In this document: piece by piece, positions 47,233 to 55,950 of the stretch
Position numbering within the stretch: position 1 is the first letter of the stretch
How the letters are laid out: each line of letters opens with the position of its first letter
Assembly (NCBI GenBank): GCA_963789165.1
Contig: CAWBJP010000011.1
Coordinates: forward strand, 67,636-131,635
Direction of reading: 5' to 3'
Length of the DNA: 64,000 nt
From: CAWBJP01 sp963789165
GTDB lineage: Bacteria > Actinomycetota > Acidimicrobiia > IMCC26256 > BP-133
Program-made: the position numbers and the translations under genes
The notes under the pieces: model-generated
Databases searched by the model: none
Seen by the model: the letters and a program-made list of their open reading frames with translations, nothing else
What the model was told of the DNA's origin: nothing

Positions 47233-48009
47233 ATGGCGGACAACCAGCGGAAGCCGATCATGGCCGGAAACTGGAAAATGCACCACACCCACCTGGAGGC
47301 CATCGCCGTCGTCCAGAAGCTCGGCTACCGCCTCGACGCATCCGACTACGAGCGCACCGAGGTGGTGGTCTGTCCCGCCTTCACCGCCCTGCGTTCCGTC
47401 CAGACCGTGATCGAGGCCGACCACCTCCCGATCCGCCTCGGTGCTCAGAACGTGTTCTGGGAGGAGAAGGGGGCCTACACGGGCGAGGTGTCGCCGGGGA
47501 TGCTGGTCAAGCTGGGGGTCACCTACGTCATCGTGGGCCACTCCGAGCGGCGCCAGTACTTCTCCGAGACCGACGAAGCCGTCAACCGGAAGGTCAAAGC
47601 CGTCCTGGCCCACGACATGGTCCCGATCATGTGCGTGGGTGAGACCCTCGAGGAGCGGGAGGCGGGGGAGACCGAGGCCAAGGTGTCCCGCCAGGTGCAG
47701 GGCGGCCTGGAGGGCCTCGCCCCCGAGCAGGTCGGCGGGCTGGTCATCGCCTACGAGCCGATCTGGGCCATCGGCACGGGCCGCAACGCCACCCCGGAGG
47801 ACGCCAACGAGACCATCGGCGTCATCCGCTCGATGGTGGCCGGTCTGGCCGGCGAGGTGGCCGCCGCCGCCGTACGCATCCAGTACGGTGGCAGCGTCAA
47901 GCCGGACAACGTCGCCGCCATCATGGCCATGCCTGAGATCGATGGTGCGCTGGTCGGCGGCGCCTCCCTCGAGGCTGACGACTTCGCCCGGATCGTCCGC
48001 TGGAGCTAG
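47233..48009 (+). CDS. tpiA: triosephosphate isomerase
   Basis: TpiA interconverts dihydroxyacetone phosphate and glyceraldehyde 3-phosphate. The 258-residue TIM barrel has the N-terminal AGNWKMHHTHLEA (active Lys), YVIVGHSERRQYF (catalytic His), VIAYEPIWAIGTGRNATPED (catalytic Glu) and IQYGGSVKPDN with DGALVGGASLEADDF for phosphate binding. The ATG at 47233 directly follows the pgk stop. Length is normal and the frame is clean. Confidence 0.97.
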   Translation: MADNQRKPIMAGNWKMHHTHLEAIAVVQKLGYRLDASDYERTEVVVCPAFTALRSVQTVIEADHLPIRLGAQNVFWEEKGAYTGEVSPGMLVKLGVTYVIVGHSERRQYFSETDEAVNRKVKAVLAHDMVPIMCVGETLEEREAGETEAKVSRQVQGGLEGLAPEQVGGLVIAYEPIWAIGTGRNATPEDANETIGVIRSMVAGLAGEVAAAAVRIQYGGSVKPDNVAAIMAMPEIDGALVGGASLEADDFARIVRWS

Positions 48010-48117
48010 GAAGTCCGTTTCCCGACATATCGGTCATCACCGCAAAGTGGGAACGGGTCTGACCTGCACCGATGCTACGATCCCACCTTCAGTGACGCTT
48101 GATAAGGAGCGCCTGTC

Positions 48118-48354
48118 GTGTTGAACGCGTTGATCCTCGGTCTCCATCTGCTTGTCTCCGCGCTGCTGATCGTCTTCATCCTCCTCCACGCCGGCCGCGG
48201 TGGCGGTCTGTCCGACATGTTCGGCGGCGGGGCTGGGGGTGGCGGCTCTATGGCCGGATCGACGGTGGTGGAGCGCAACCTCGACCGGATCACGGTCGCG
48301 ACCGCGGTGGTCTTCACATTCACCACGATCCTCCTTTCGCTCCGCTTGAAATAG
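48118..48354 (+). CDS. secG: preprotein translocase subunit SecG
   Basis: A 78-residue protein with two membrane helices (LILGLHLLVSALLIVFILLH and VATAVVFTFTTILLSL) and the Gly-rich loop GRGGGLSDMFGGGAGGG then GSMAGSTVVERNLDRIT, which is the SecG signature. SecG helps SecYEG export. The GTG at 48118 follows AAGGAGCGCCTGTC. Its place after tpiA is conserved in many actinobacteria. TACGAT at about 48076 may be its -10 box. Confidence 0.95.
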   Translation: MLNALILGLHLLVSALLIVFILLHAGRGGGLSDMFGGGAGGGGSMAGSTVVERNLDRITVATAVVFTFTTILLSLRLK

Positions 48355-48356
48355 AG

Positions 48357-48386
48357 AGCGCACTGGGTAGTAGCGCACTGGGTAGT
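48357..48386. repeat. exact 15-bp tandem duplication before the ABC operon
   Basis: AGCGCACTGGGTAGT occurs at 48357–48371 and again at 48372–48386 without mismatch. It begins three bases after secG ends and lies 50 b before the substrate-binding-protein start, in the only gap where an operon promoter could sit. It may be an operator or just a slippage product. Confidence 0.75.
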
Positions 48387-48435
48387 GCGGACGTGGGGGC
48401 CGTCCAAGAACACGTCCCCTCGACAGGAGGTTCAA

Positions 48436-50103
48436 GTGAGGATCCACGGCAAGGGCAACGCTGCCCGGCTGTTCCTAACCCTGCTCTGCGTCGCCATGAT
48501 CGCCGGTGCCTGCGGGAGCGACGACAAGAAGCAGGACGGCGAGGCCGCCCCGAGCGGCGAAGAGAAGTCCGGTGGCACGCTCGTCTTCGGAGCCGACCAG
48601 GACTTCGCCGGCTACAACGTCAACACCGTTGAGGACAACTCCCTCGCCGCCGGACAGATCATGAAGCAGGTGTGGTCGGGCTCCTACCGGGTGAAGCCCG
48701 ACTTCTCCCTGGAGACCGACATCCTGGCCGGCGAGGCCACCGTCACCTCCGAGGACCCGTTCACGGTGGAGTGGAAGATCAAGCCGGAGGCGTCCTGGGA
48801 CGACGGCACGCCGCTGTCGTCGGATGACTTCGAGCTCTACTGGCAGATGTGCAACGGCAAGAACAAGGAGGCCAGCTGCGCCTCGACCACCGGCTTCGAC
48901 CTGATCGCCAAGCTGGACAAGGTCGACGGCAAGACGGTGAAGGCCGAGTTCGCCCAGCCGTTCTCGGACTACAAGAGCCTCTTCGACGACATCCCGCCGT
49001 CCCACATCATCAAGCAGCGTTCCCCTGACGACCTGGTCAAGGGCTGGAACACCGCCCTCAACGAAGACCCAGGCGCTTCGTCGGGACCCTTCAAGGTGGG
49101 TGAGCGGGTCAAGGGTGCCTCCCTCAAGCTGGTCCGCAACGAGAAGTTCTGGGGCACGAAGCCGAAGCTCGACGAGATCATCTTCCGGTTCCTGCCCGAG
49201 TCGACCACCCAGCCTGACGCCTTGCGCAACGGCGAAGTGAACATGATCTATCCCCAGCCCCAGCTGGACCAGGTGGCGACGGTCAAGGCGTTCCCGGGAG
49301 TGCACTCGGAGATCAACTTCGGGCCCACCTTCGAGCACCTGACGCTCAACACCAAGAACGAGTTCCTCGCCGACAAGGCGGTCCGCCAGGCCCTCGCCTA
49401 CGGCGTGGACCGGGCTGCCATCGTCGAGCGGCTGATGAAGCCGTTCTCGGACAAGGCCTCCCAGCTCGACAACCACCTCCTGGTGTCGACCCAGAAGGGC
49501 TACGAGGCCCACGGTGAGGATTACGCCACGGTCAATGTGGCCAAGGCCGTGGAGCTGCTGGAGGGCGCCGGGTTCAAGAAGGGTGCCACCGGCATCATGG
49601 AGAAGGGCGGCAAGAAGCTGTCGCTGCGCCTGTCGACCACCGCCGGCAACAAGCTGCGGGAACAGCAGGGCGTGCTCATCCAGGCCCAGCTGAAGGAGGT
49701 CGGCATCGACATCCGCATCGACAACTCGCCGGCGGAGGACCTCTTCGGCAAGCGCCTTCCCGAAGGGAACTTCGACATCGCCAACTTCGCCTGGGTGGGC
49801 ACCCCCTTCCCGGCGGCCGGCGGGTATCAGATCTACTCCGCGGCCAGCGGGTCGAACTTCGGCAAGTACAGCAACAAGGACGTGGACGCCAAGCTGCTCG
49901 CCGCTCTGGCCGAGACCGACGAGGCGACCCGCATCGGCCTTCTCAACGAGATCGACAAGATCATGTGGGAGGACTTGCCCAACATCCCCCTGTACCAGAA
50001 GCCGACGTTCCTGGCCTACAACACCAAGTACGTCAACATCTCGGACAACACGACCGAGGAAAGCCCCTTCTGGAACTCGGAGGTCTGGGCCCTCAAGGCG
50101 TGA
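48436..50103 (+). CDS. lipoprotein substrate-binding protein of a peptide-type ABC importer
   Basis: A 555-residue family 5 (DppA/OppA-type) solute-binding protein. The GTG at 48436 follows AGGAGGTTCAA. The signal ends in a lipobox (VAMIAGACGSDD), so it is anchored to the outer face of the membrane. LVFGADQDFAGYNVNTVEDN begins the mature part, and WDDGTPLSSDDFELYW and VRQALAYGVDRAAIVERL are family marks. It should capture oligopeptides or similar solutes for the permeases that follow. A strong hairpin after it could keep its mRNA level above that of the permeases. Confidence 0.92.
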   Translation: MRIHGKGNAARLFLTLLCVAMIAGACGSDDKKQDGEAAPSGEEKSGGTLVFGADQDFAGYNVNTVEDNSLAAGQIMKQVWSGSYRVKPDFSLETDILAGEATVTSEDPFTVEWKIKPEASWDDGTPLSSDDFELYWQMCNGKNKEASCASTTGFDLIAKLDKVDGKTVKAEFAQPFSDYKSLFDDIPPSHIIKQRSPDDLVKGWNTALNEDPGASSGPFKVGERVKGASLKLVRNEKFWGTKPKLDEIIFRFLPESTTQPDALRNGEVNMIYPQPQLDQVATVKAFPGVHSEINFGPTFEHLTLNTKNEFLADKAVRQALAYGVDRAAIVERLMKPFSDKASQLDNHLLVSTQKGYEAHGEDYATVNVAKAVELLEGAGFKKGATGIMEKGGKKLSLRLSTTAGNKLREQQGVLIQAQLKEVGIDIRIDNSPAEDLFGKRLPEGNFDIANFAWVGTPFPAAGGYQIYSAASGSNFGKYSNKDVDAKLLAALAETDEATRIGLLNEIDKIMWEDLPNIPLYQKPTFLAYNTKYVNISDNTTEESPFWNSEVWALKA

Positions 50104-50140
50104 GCCGACGGGTCCTCTGAAGCTGAGCTGAGCGCCCCCC

Positions 50141-50166
50141 GGGGCCCCGAAATGTGACGGGGCTCC
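50141..50166 (+). promoter_or_regulatory. hairpin between binding-protein and permease genes
   Basis: GGGGCCCCG (50141–50149) pairs with CGGGGCTCC (50158–50166), nine pairs with one G-U and an 8-nt loop. No U-run follows. Such hairpins commonly stabilise the upstream binding-protein mRNA or partly terminate transcription. Confidence 0.55.
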
Positions 50167-50181
50167 GGGATGGGCTGCACG

Positions 50182-50187
50182 TAGAAT
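50182..50187 (+). promoter_or_regulatory. possible internal promoter of the permease genes
   Basis: TAGAAT lies 9 nt before the ATG at 50197, with no Shine–Dalgarno site between. The spacing is slightly longer than at the other leaderless-type starts here. Confidence 0.4.
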
Positions 50188-50196
50188 CGGAATCCC

Positions 50197-51174
50197 ATGG
50201 CCGGTTTCATCCTGCGCCGGCTGGCCATCTCCATCCCCCTGATCGCCCTGGCCAGCTTCCTGGTGTTCGTGCTGGTCGCCGTGTCGGGCGATCCGCTCGG
50301 AGAACTGCGCTCCAATCCGTCCATCACCGAGGCGCAGATCGAGACCCGTCGCCACGCATTGGGCCTCGACCGGCCGCTCATGACCCGCTACGTCGACTGG
50401 GCCACCGGCGTCGTCACGGGTGACTTCGGCCGATCGTCCCACGACAACGAGCCCGTGCTGGACAAGCTCGGGCGGGCCATCACGGTGACCCTGCGTCTCC
50501 TGGGCGGCGCCCTGTCTCTGGCCGTCCTGTTCGGGGTGGCTATCGGGGTGGCAGCCGCCCTCAAGCAGTATTCCAAGTTCGACTACGCCTCGACGTTCTT
50601 CGCCTTCGTCTTCTTCTCCATGCCGGTGTTCTGGTTGGCGGCGGTGCTCAAGGACGTCGGGATCCGCCTCAACGACGTCATCGGCTTCAGGCTGTTCTTC
50701 ACCATCGGGGAGAAGGACCCGACGGTGGCGGGGGGGTTCCTGACCGTGTTCGGGGATCGCGTCGGGCACATGATCCTGCCCGTCCTGACCCTCATCCTCA
50801 TCCAGGTGGCGGGCTGGAGCCGTTACCAGCGGGCCACCATGCTCGATGTCCTCTCGGCCGACTATGTCCGCACGGCGCGGGCCAAGGGGCTCTCCCCGGG
50901 GAAGGTGATCCTCCGGCACACACTGCGGAACGCCCTGATCCCCATCGTCACCCTGGTGGCCATCGACTTCGGCCTGCTCATGTCGGGGGCGGTGATCACC
51001 GAGACGGTCTTCGCCTGGAACGGCATGGGGCGGCTGCTCGTGCGCGGCCTCATCGACCGGGACGCCAACGTGGTCCAGGCCTGGCTGCTGGTGTCGGCCT
51101 TCATGGTGGTGCTGTTCAACCTGCTGGCCGACATCGCCTACGGCTATCTGGACCCGAGGATCCGCCGTGGCTGA
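50197..51174 (+). CDS. ABC importer permease, DppB/OppB type
   Basis: A 325-residue permease with six membrane helices. FILRRLAISIPLIALASFLV is the first helix; the long outside loop carries the LDRPLMTRYVDWATGVVTGD segment that marks DppB-type subunits. TARAKGLSPGKVILRHTLRN is the EAA loop that docks on the ATPase subunit. ATG at 50197. It overlaps the second permease by 8 nt. Together they form the channel of the importer. Confidence 0.95.
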   Translation: MAGFILRRLAISIPLIALASFLVFVLVAVSGDPLGELRSNPSITEAQIETRRHALGLDRPLMTRYVDWATGVVTGDFGRSSHDNEPVLDKLGRAITVTLRLLGGALSLAVLFGVAIGVAAALKQYSKFDYASTFFAFVFFSMPVFWLAAVLKDVGIRLNDVIGFRLFFTIGEKDPTVAGGFLTVFGDRVGHMILPVLTLILIQVAGWSRYQRATMLDVLSADYVRTARAKGLSPGKVILRHTLRNALIPIVTLVAIDFGLLMSGAVITETVFAWNGMGRLLVRGLIDRDANVVQAWLLVSAFMVVLFNLLADIAYGYLDPRIRRG

Positions 51175-52144
51175 CCCCAAGGCGGTCGTCCCGGAGCCCG
51201 GCGCTTTCCATACCCCCACCCCGCCGCCCGCCGGCGGGCCCGCGCCGGCGGAGGACCTCGTCGAATTCGGCGTCGCCGTTCGCAGCCAGTGGCGGCTGGT
51301 CCTCGGCCGTTTCCTGCGCCATCGCCTGGCGGTGGCGAGCCTGGCGGTGCTCTTCCTCCTCGTCGTGATCGCCTTCCTGGGCGAGACCCTCTCGGGCTAC
51401 GACTACGAGCAGCCGTCGGCCGACGCCACTGGCGGCAGCCTGGCCCCGTCCACCGAGCACTGGTTCGGCACCGACGCCATCGGTATCGACGTCTTCGCCC
51501 AGGTCCAGCGGGGCGCCCAGCGCTCCATCGAGGTGGCGCTGCTGGTGGCGCTCTTCTCCACCAGCCTGGGGGCGCTGGTGGGATCCCTGGCCGGCTACTA
51601 CCGGGGCTTCATCGACGCCGCCCTGATGCGGATCACGGACCTGTTCCTCACCATCCCCACCCTGGCCGTGCTCCTGGTGGTGTCCAACCGCTACCGGGGC
51701 TCGCAGGCCAACTGGCTGGTGCTGGTGTTCGTGATCTCCGGCCTGGCGTGGATGCCCCTGGCCCGGCTGGTGCGGGGCGTGGCCCTGTCGTTGCGGGAGC
51801 GTGAGTTCGTGGAGGCGGCGCGGGCGGTGGGGGCCTCCGACGCCCGCATCATCTTCCGCCACATCCTGCCCAACTGCCTGGGGCCGATCATCGTCAACGG
51901 CACGCTGGTGGTGGCCGGCGCCATCCTGACCGAGACGGCCCTGTCCTACCTGGGCTTCGGCATCCAGCCCCCTGACGTCTCCCTTGGCAGCCTGATCGGG
52001 AGCGGCGTGCCGGCGGCCAACACGCGATGGTGGCTGTTCTACCCGCCGGGCATGTTCCTCCTGCTGTTCTGCCTGGCCGTCAACTTCGTCGGTGACGGGC
52101 TGCGCGATGCCTTTGACCCCCAGCAGAACCGGGTGCGGGCATGA
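51167..52144 (+). CDS. ABC importer permease, DppC/OppC type
   Basis: A 325-residue permease. A Pro-rich cytoplasmic head is followed by LAVASLAVLFLLVVIAFLG and an outside loop with STEHWFGTDAIGIDVFAQVQ, a clear DppC mark. FVEAARAVGASDARIIFRHI is the EAA loop. Its GTG at 51167 overlaps the previous gene, and its stop overlaps the next (ATGA at 52141). It pairs with the DppB-type subunit. Confidence 0.95.
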   Translation: MADPKAVVPEPGAFHTPTPPPAGGPAPAEDLVEFGVAVRSQWRLVLGRFLRHRLAVASLAVLFLLVVIAFLGETLSGYDYEQPSADATGGSLAPSTEHWFGTDAIGIDVFAQVQRGAQRSIEVALLVALFSTSLGALVGSLAGYYRGFIDAALMRITDLFLTIPTLAVLLVVSNRYRGSQANWLVLVFVISGLAWMPLARLVRGVALSLREREFVEAARAVGASDARIIFRHILPNCLGPIIVNGTLVVAGAILTETALSYLGFGIQPPDVSLGSLIGSGVPAANTRWWLFYPPGMFLLLFCLAVNFVGDGLRDAFDPQQNRVRA

Positions 52145-53127
52145 GTGTTCTCGAGGTGAAGGACCTGCACGTGTCCTTCAATACGCCCGACGGCGTGGTG
52201 CAGGCGGTGCGTGGCGTCGACTTCTCCGTGGAGGAAGGCGAGGTGCTCGGCATCGTGGGGGAGTCGGGCTCGGGGAAGTCGGTGAGTGTGCTGGCGGCCA
52301 TGGGCCTGCTGCCCCGCAGCGCCAAGGTGACCGGCTCTATCCGCTACCGGGGCCAGGAGCTGCTGGGCCTGACCGAAGCCGAGCTGCGGACCCTGCGGGG
52401 CGGCAAGCTGGCCATGATCTTCCAGGACCCCATGACCTCCCTCAATCCCGTCCTCACCGTGGGCTTCCAGATCGCCGAAGCGGTGGAGACCCACCGGCCC
52501 GGAACCAAGCGGGACGCGTCGATGGCCAAAGCCGCCGAGCTGCTCGACCTTGTCGGCATCCCCAACGCCAAGGCGCGGGCCCGCCAGTACCCCCACGAAT
52601 ACTCGGGCGGGATGCGCCAGCGGGCCATGATCGCCATGGCCATCGCCAACGACCCCGACGTCCTCATCGCCGACGAGCCCACCACCGCCCTCGACGTCAC
52701 CGTCCAGGCCCAGATCCTCGAGGTGCTCGAGACGGCCCAGGAGGCGACCCACTCCGCCGTGATCCTCATCACCCACGATCTGGGCATGGTGGCGGGCGTG
52801 GCCGACCGGGTGAGCGTCATGTACGCGGGGCGGGTGGCGGAGACGGGCAGCGTGTTCGACGTCTTCGGGCACCCCCGCCATCCCTACACCCTGGGTCTGC
52901 TCGGCTCCCTGCCCCGCCTGGACGAGGCCGGCGACGAGCGGCTCATCCCCATCACCGGGAGCCCCCCCTCCATGGTGCATCCCCCGCCGGCGTGCGCCTT
53001 CGAGCCGCGGTGCCGTTTCGCCCAGGCGGTCTGTTCCCAGGACACGCCGCCCCTGCGGCCCATCGAGGGCACCGCGGAGCGCTCCGCCTGCCACTTCGCC
53101 GAGTCGCTCGAGGAACTGACCCATTGA
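52141..53127 (+). CDS. ABC importer ATPase, DppD/OppD type
   Basis: A 328-residue ATPase with Walker A GESGSGKSVSVLAAMGLLP, Q-loop MIFQDPMTSLNPVLT, signature YSGGMRQRAMIAMAIA and Walker B VLIADEPTTALDVT. The C-terminal oligopeptide-transporter extension has cysteines (PACAFEPRC, AVCSQD, ACHFAES) that in related proteins hold a metal site. It powers the two permeases with the DppF-type ATPase downstream. Confidence 0.96.
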   Translation: MSVLEVKDLHVSFNTPDGVVQAVRGVDFSVEEGEVLGIVGESGSGKSVSVLAAMGLLPRSAKVTGSIRYRGQELLGLTEAELRTLRGGKLAMIFQDPMTSLNPVLTVGFQIAEAVETHRPGTKRDASMAKAAELLDLVGIPNAKARARQYPHEYSGGMRQRAMIAMAIANDPDVLIADEPTTALDVTVQAQILEVLETAQEATHSAVILITHDLGMVAGVADRVSVMYAGRVAETGSVFDVFGHPRHPYTLGLLGSLPRLDEAGDERLIPITGSPPSMVHPPPACAFEPRCRFAQAVCSQDTPPLRPIEGTAERSACHFAESLEELTH

Positions 53128-53212
53128 TCATGGCTCTTCGCCTGGCGGCTCATCGCGGTGCGGCCGGGGGCCCCTGCCCCAGCCGCCGGTCCCTGCTGGC
53201 GCAGGTCCCGAC

Positions 53213-54247
53213 GTGACCGCCGAGACCGTGCCGGCGCCGGTCGTGCCCGGGCTGTCGGGTGAGCCCGTGGTCTCGGTGCGGAACCTGGTCAAGCACTTCC
53301 CCGTCCACGCCGGCGAGCTCATCCGCCGCAAGGTGGGCGAGGTCCACGCCGTGTGCGACGTGTCCTTCGACCTGTACCCCCGACGCACCCTCGGCCTGGT
53401 GGGGGAGTCGGGGTCGGGGAAGTCGACCACCGGGCGTTGCCTCCTGCGCCTCCACGAACCCACCGCCGGAGACATCCTCTTCCGGGGCCAGGACGTGCTG
53501 GCCATGTCCCGCCCCGAGATGCGCAAGCTGCGCCGGGAGCTGCAGATCGTCTTCCAGGACCCCTACGCCTCCCTCGACCCCAAGATGACGGTGGGGGGCA
53601 TCGTGGCCGAGCCACTCCAGGTGCACGGCCTGAAGGGCGAGACCAAGGACCGGGTGCGGGACCTGCTCGCCCTGGTCGGCCTGAACCCCGAGCACGCCAA
53701 CCGCTACCCCCACGAGTTCTCCGGCGGGCAGCGCCAGCGGGTCGGTATCGCCCGGGCCCTGGCCCTCGAGCCGGACGTGGTCGTCCTGGACGAGCCGGTC
53801 TCCGCCCTCGACGTGTCCATCCAGGCCGGGGTGGTGAACCTGCTCTCCGAACTGCAGGACCGCCTGAACCTGGCCTACCTGTTCATCGCCCATGACCTGT
53901 CGGTCATCCGCCACATCTCCGACCAGGTGGGGGTCATGTACCTTGGTCGGATCGTGGAGATCGGCACCCGGGAGGACGTCTTCACCCACCCCTCCCACCC
54001 CTACACGCAGGCCCTGATGTCGGCCGTGCCCGTGCCCGACCCGGTCCGGGAACGGGCCCGGCGGCGCATCGTCCTCACCGGTGACGTGCCCAGTCCCATC
54101 GACCCGCCCAGTGGCTGCCGGTTCCGTACCCGGTGCTGGAAGGCGCAGGAGATCTGCGCCACCGACGTGCCGGAACTGATCGACCGGGGGCAGGGCCACC
54201 CCGTGGCCTGCCACTTCGCCGAGGAGCTGAGCGTCCTCCCGGTATGA
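53213..54247 (+). CDS. ABC importer ATPase, DppF/OppF type
   Basis: A 344-residue ATPase: GESGSGKSTTGRCLLRL (Walker A), IVFQDPYASLDPKMTVG (Q-loop), FSGGQRQRVGIARALALEP (signature) and VVVLDEPVSALDVS (Walker B). The C-terminal extension again has Cys residues (RFRTRCWKAQEICATD). GTG at 53213, 85 b after the DppD-type gene. Its TGA overlaps the start of the second binding-protein gene (ATGA). Confidence 0.96.
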   Translation: MTAETVPAPVVPGLSGEPVVSVRNLVKHFPVHAGELIRRKVGEVHAVCDVSFDLYPRRTLGLVGESGSGKSTTGRCLLRLHEPTAGDILFRGQDVLAMSRPEMRKLRRELQIVFQDPYASLDPKMTVGGIVAEPLQVHGLKGETKDRVRDLLALVGLNPEHANRYPHEFSGGQRQRVGIARALALEPDVVVLDEPVSALDVSIQAGVVNLLSELQDRLNLAYLFIAHDLSVIRHISDQVGVMYLGRIVEIGTREDVFTHPSHPYTQALMSAVPVPDPVRERARRRIVLTGDVPSPIDPPSGCRFRTRCWKAQEICATDVPELIDRGQGHPVACHFAEELSVLPV

Positions 54248-55950
54248 CCGACATCCCCGGCCGCAACCAACCGACCCCTGACCAGTACTCCTCCGGCCCG
54301 CCCCGGGGCGACTGGCGCAAGCCGCCCGACCCGCCGCCCCCGCCGTCGCTGCTCAGCCGGTTCCCGTGGGCCGGCGTGGCCCTGGCCGTGGCGCTGGGGT
54401 TGGGGGCGGTGGTCGCCTTCGTGCTGGCCGTGCGGGCCGGCGGCGACGACAACAGTGCCGCCGTCCGTACCGGGGGCACCCTGCGGGTGGGAGTCGTTGG
54501 TCTTCACAGCCTGGATCCCCTGGACGCCCGGGGACCCGTCGACGTCATGGTGGCTGACCAGGTTTTCGACACCCTGGTGGCCTACGACCCCAGGACAGGC
54601 GAGCCCCGGCCGGGCCTGGCCGCGGGCTGGAACGTCAACCCGGAGCAGACCGTCTTCACCTTCCAGCTGGCCGAGACGGCCACCTTCCACGATGGATCGC
54701 CGGTGACGGCCGCGGATGTGAAGTTCACCCTGGAGCGGATCGCGGCCAAGGATTCCGATACCCCCCTGCTGGCCCAATTGGAGGCGGTGTCGGGATTCGG
54801 CGCCTACCGGGACGGCAGCGCCCCGGGCCTGGCCGGCGTGGAGACCCCCGCCGTCAACCAGGTGGTGGTGCGCCTGGACCGCCCCTTCGCCACCTTCCCC
54901 GCCGCCCTCGGCCACCCGGGATTCGGGGTCGTGCCCCAGGCCAAGGTCACGGAGCTGGGCGCCGCGTTCCAGGACGGCCCGGTGGGCTCGGGGCCGTTCA
55001 AGGTGTCGGCGGTCTCCCCCCAGGCCGTCGAGCTGGCCCAGGTGCCGCGGGCAAAAGGACGGGCCGCCAACCTGGATGGGATGCGTCTGGTCAAGTTCGA
55101 GACGAGCGACGCCGCCTACCAGGCGTTCCTCCAGGGCAAGCTCGACGTCGCTCCGGTCCCCCCAGGGCGCGACGACAAAGAAGCGTCGTCCCGCGGTCAG
55201 GTGGAATTCCGGCCCTACCTGGGAGTCGTCTTCTACGCCATGAACCTGAAGAGCGCGGACCTGGCCGACGTCCGGTTGCGCCAGGCCGTGTCCCTGGCCA
55301 TCGACCGCCGGCGGATCGTGGCCGAGGTCTACAAGGGCGAGGTCAAGGTCGCCACCGGTCTGGTGGCGGAGGGTGTGCCGGGACGGGCCGCCGACTCCTG
55401 CGGCGAGCGGTGCGACCACGACCCTGACCGGGCCAAGGTGCTGCTCGCCGAGGCGTTCCCCAACGGTGGCGTCCCGGAGGTGGCCATCGACCACGACGAC
55501 GACCCCACCCAGGCGGCGGTGGCCGCCTCCATCAAGGCCGATCTCGACGTTGTGGGGATCCCGGCGGTGATCCGGCCCCATCCCTTCGTCGGGTACCCGC
55601 AGTTCCTGGTCTCCGGCCAGGCGGAGCTCTTCCGCCTCGGGTGGGTGGCTGACTATCCCAGCCCCGACGGCTTTCTGACCCCGTTGTTCTCCTCCACCTC
55701 GCCGGAGAACCTGACCGGTCTGGCCAGCCCCGAGGTGGACCAGGCGCTGGCCGCAGCCCGAGCCGAACCCGACGCGGCCCGACGCCTGGTGCTGTACCGG
55801 GATGTCGAGCAGAAGGTCCTCGACCAGTTCGTGGTCGTGCCGGTGGCCCAACTGGAGGTGCGCATGGCGGTGGCCAAGGGGGTGCAGGCCTTCGCCCTCG
55901 ACCCGCTCGGCAGTTTCAACGGCTCCACCGTGGGCCTGGCGAAAGAGTGA
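54244..55950 (+). CDS. second substrate-binding protein, membrane-anchored
   Basis: A 568-residue family 5 solute-binding protein. It has no lipobox; a Pro-rich cytoplasmic head (PDPPPPPSLLSRF) and one helix (AGVALAVALGLGAVVAFVLA) anchor it with the binding domain outside. Marks include GGTLRVGVVGLHSLDPLDAR, FHDGSPVTAADVKFTLERI and VRLRQAVSLAIDRRRIVAEV. The ATG at 54244 overlaps the ATPase stop. It likely broadens the substrate range of the same importer, or it could serve as a sensor. Confidence 0.88.
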   Translation: MTDIPGRNQPTPDQYSSGPPRGDWRKPPDPPPPPSLLSRFPWAGVALAVALGLGAVVAFVLAVRAGGDDNSAAVRTGGTLRVGVVGLHSLDPLDARGPVDVMVADQVFDTLVAYDPRTGEPRPGLAAGWNVNPEQTVFTFQLAETATFHDGSPVTAADVKFTLERIAAKDSDTPLLAQLEAVSGFGAYRDGSAPGLAGVETPAVNQVVVRLDRPFATFPAALGHPGFGVVPQAKVTELGAAFQDGPVGSGPFKVSAVSPQAVELAQVPRAKGRAANLDGMRLVKFETSDAAYQAFLQGKLDVAPVPPGRDDKEASSRGQVEFRPYLGVVFYAMNLKSADLADVRLRQAVSLAIDRRRIVAEVYKGEVKVATGLVAEGVPGRAADSCGERCDHDPDRAKVLLAEAFPNGGVPEVAIDHDDDPTQAAVAASIKADLDVVGIPAVIRPHPFVGYPQFLVSGQAELFRLGWVADYPSPDGFLTPLFSSTSPENLTGLASPEVDQALAAARAEPDAARRLVLYRDVEQKVLDQFVVVPVAQLEVRMAVAKGVQAFALDPLGSFNGSTVGLAKE

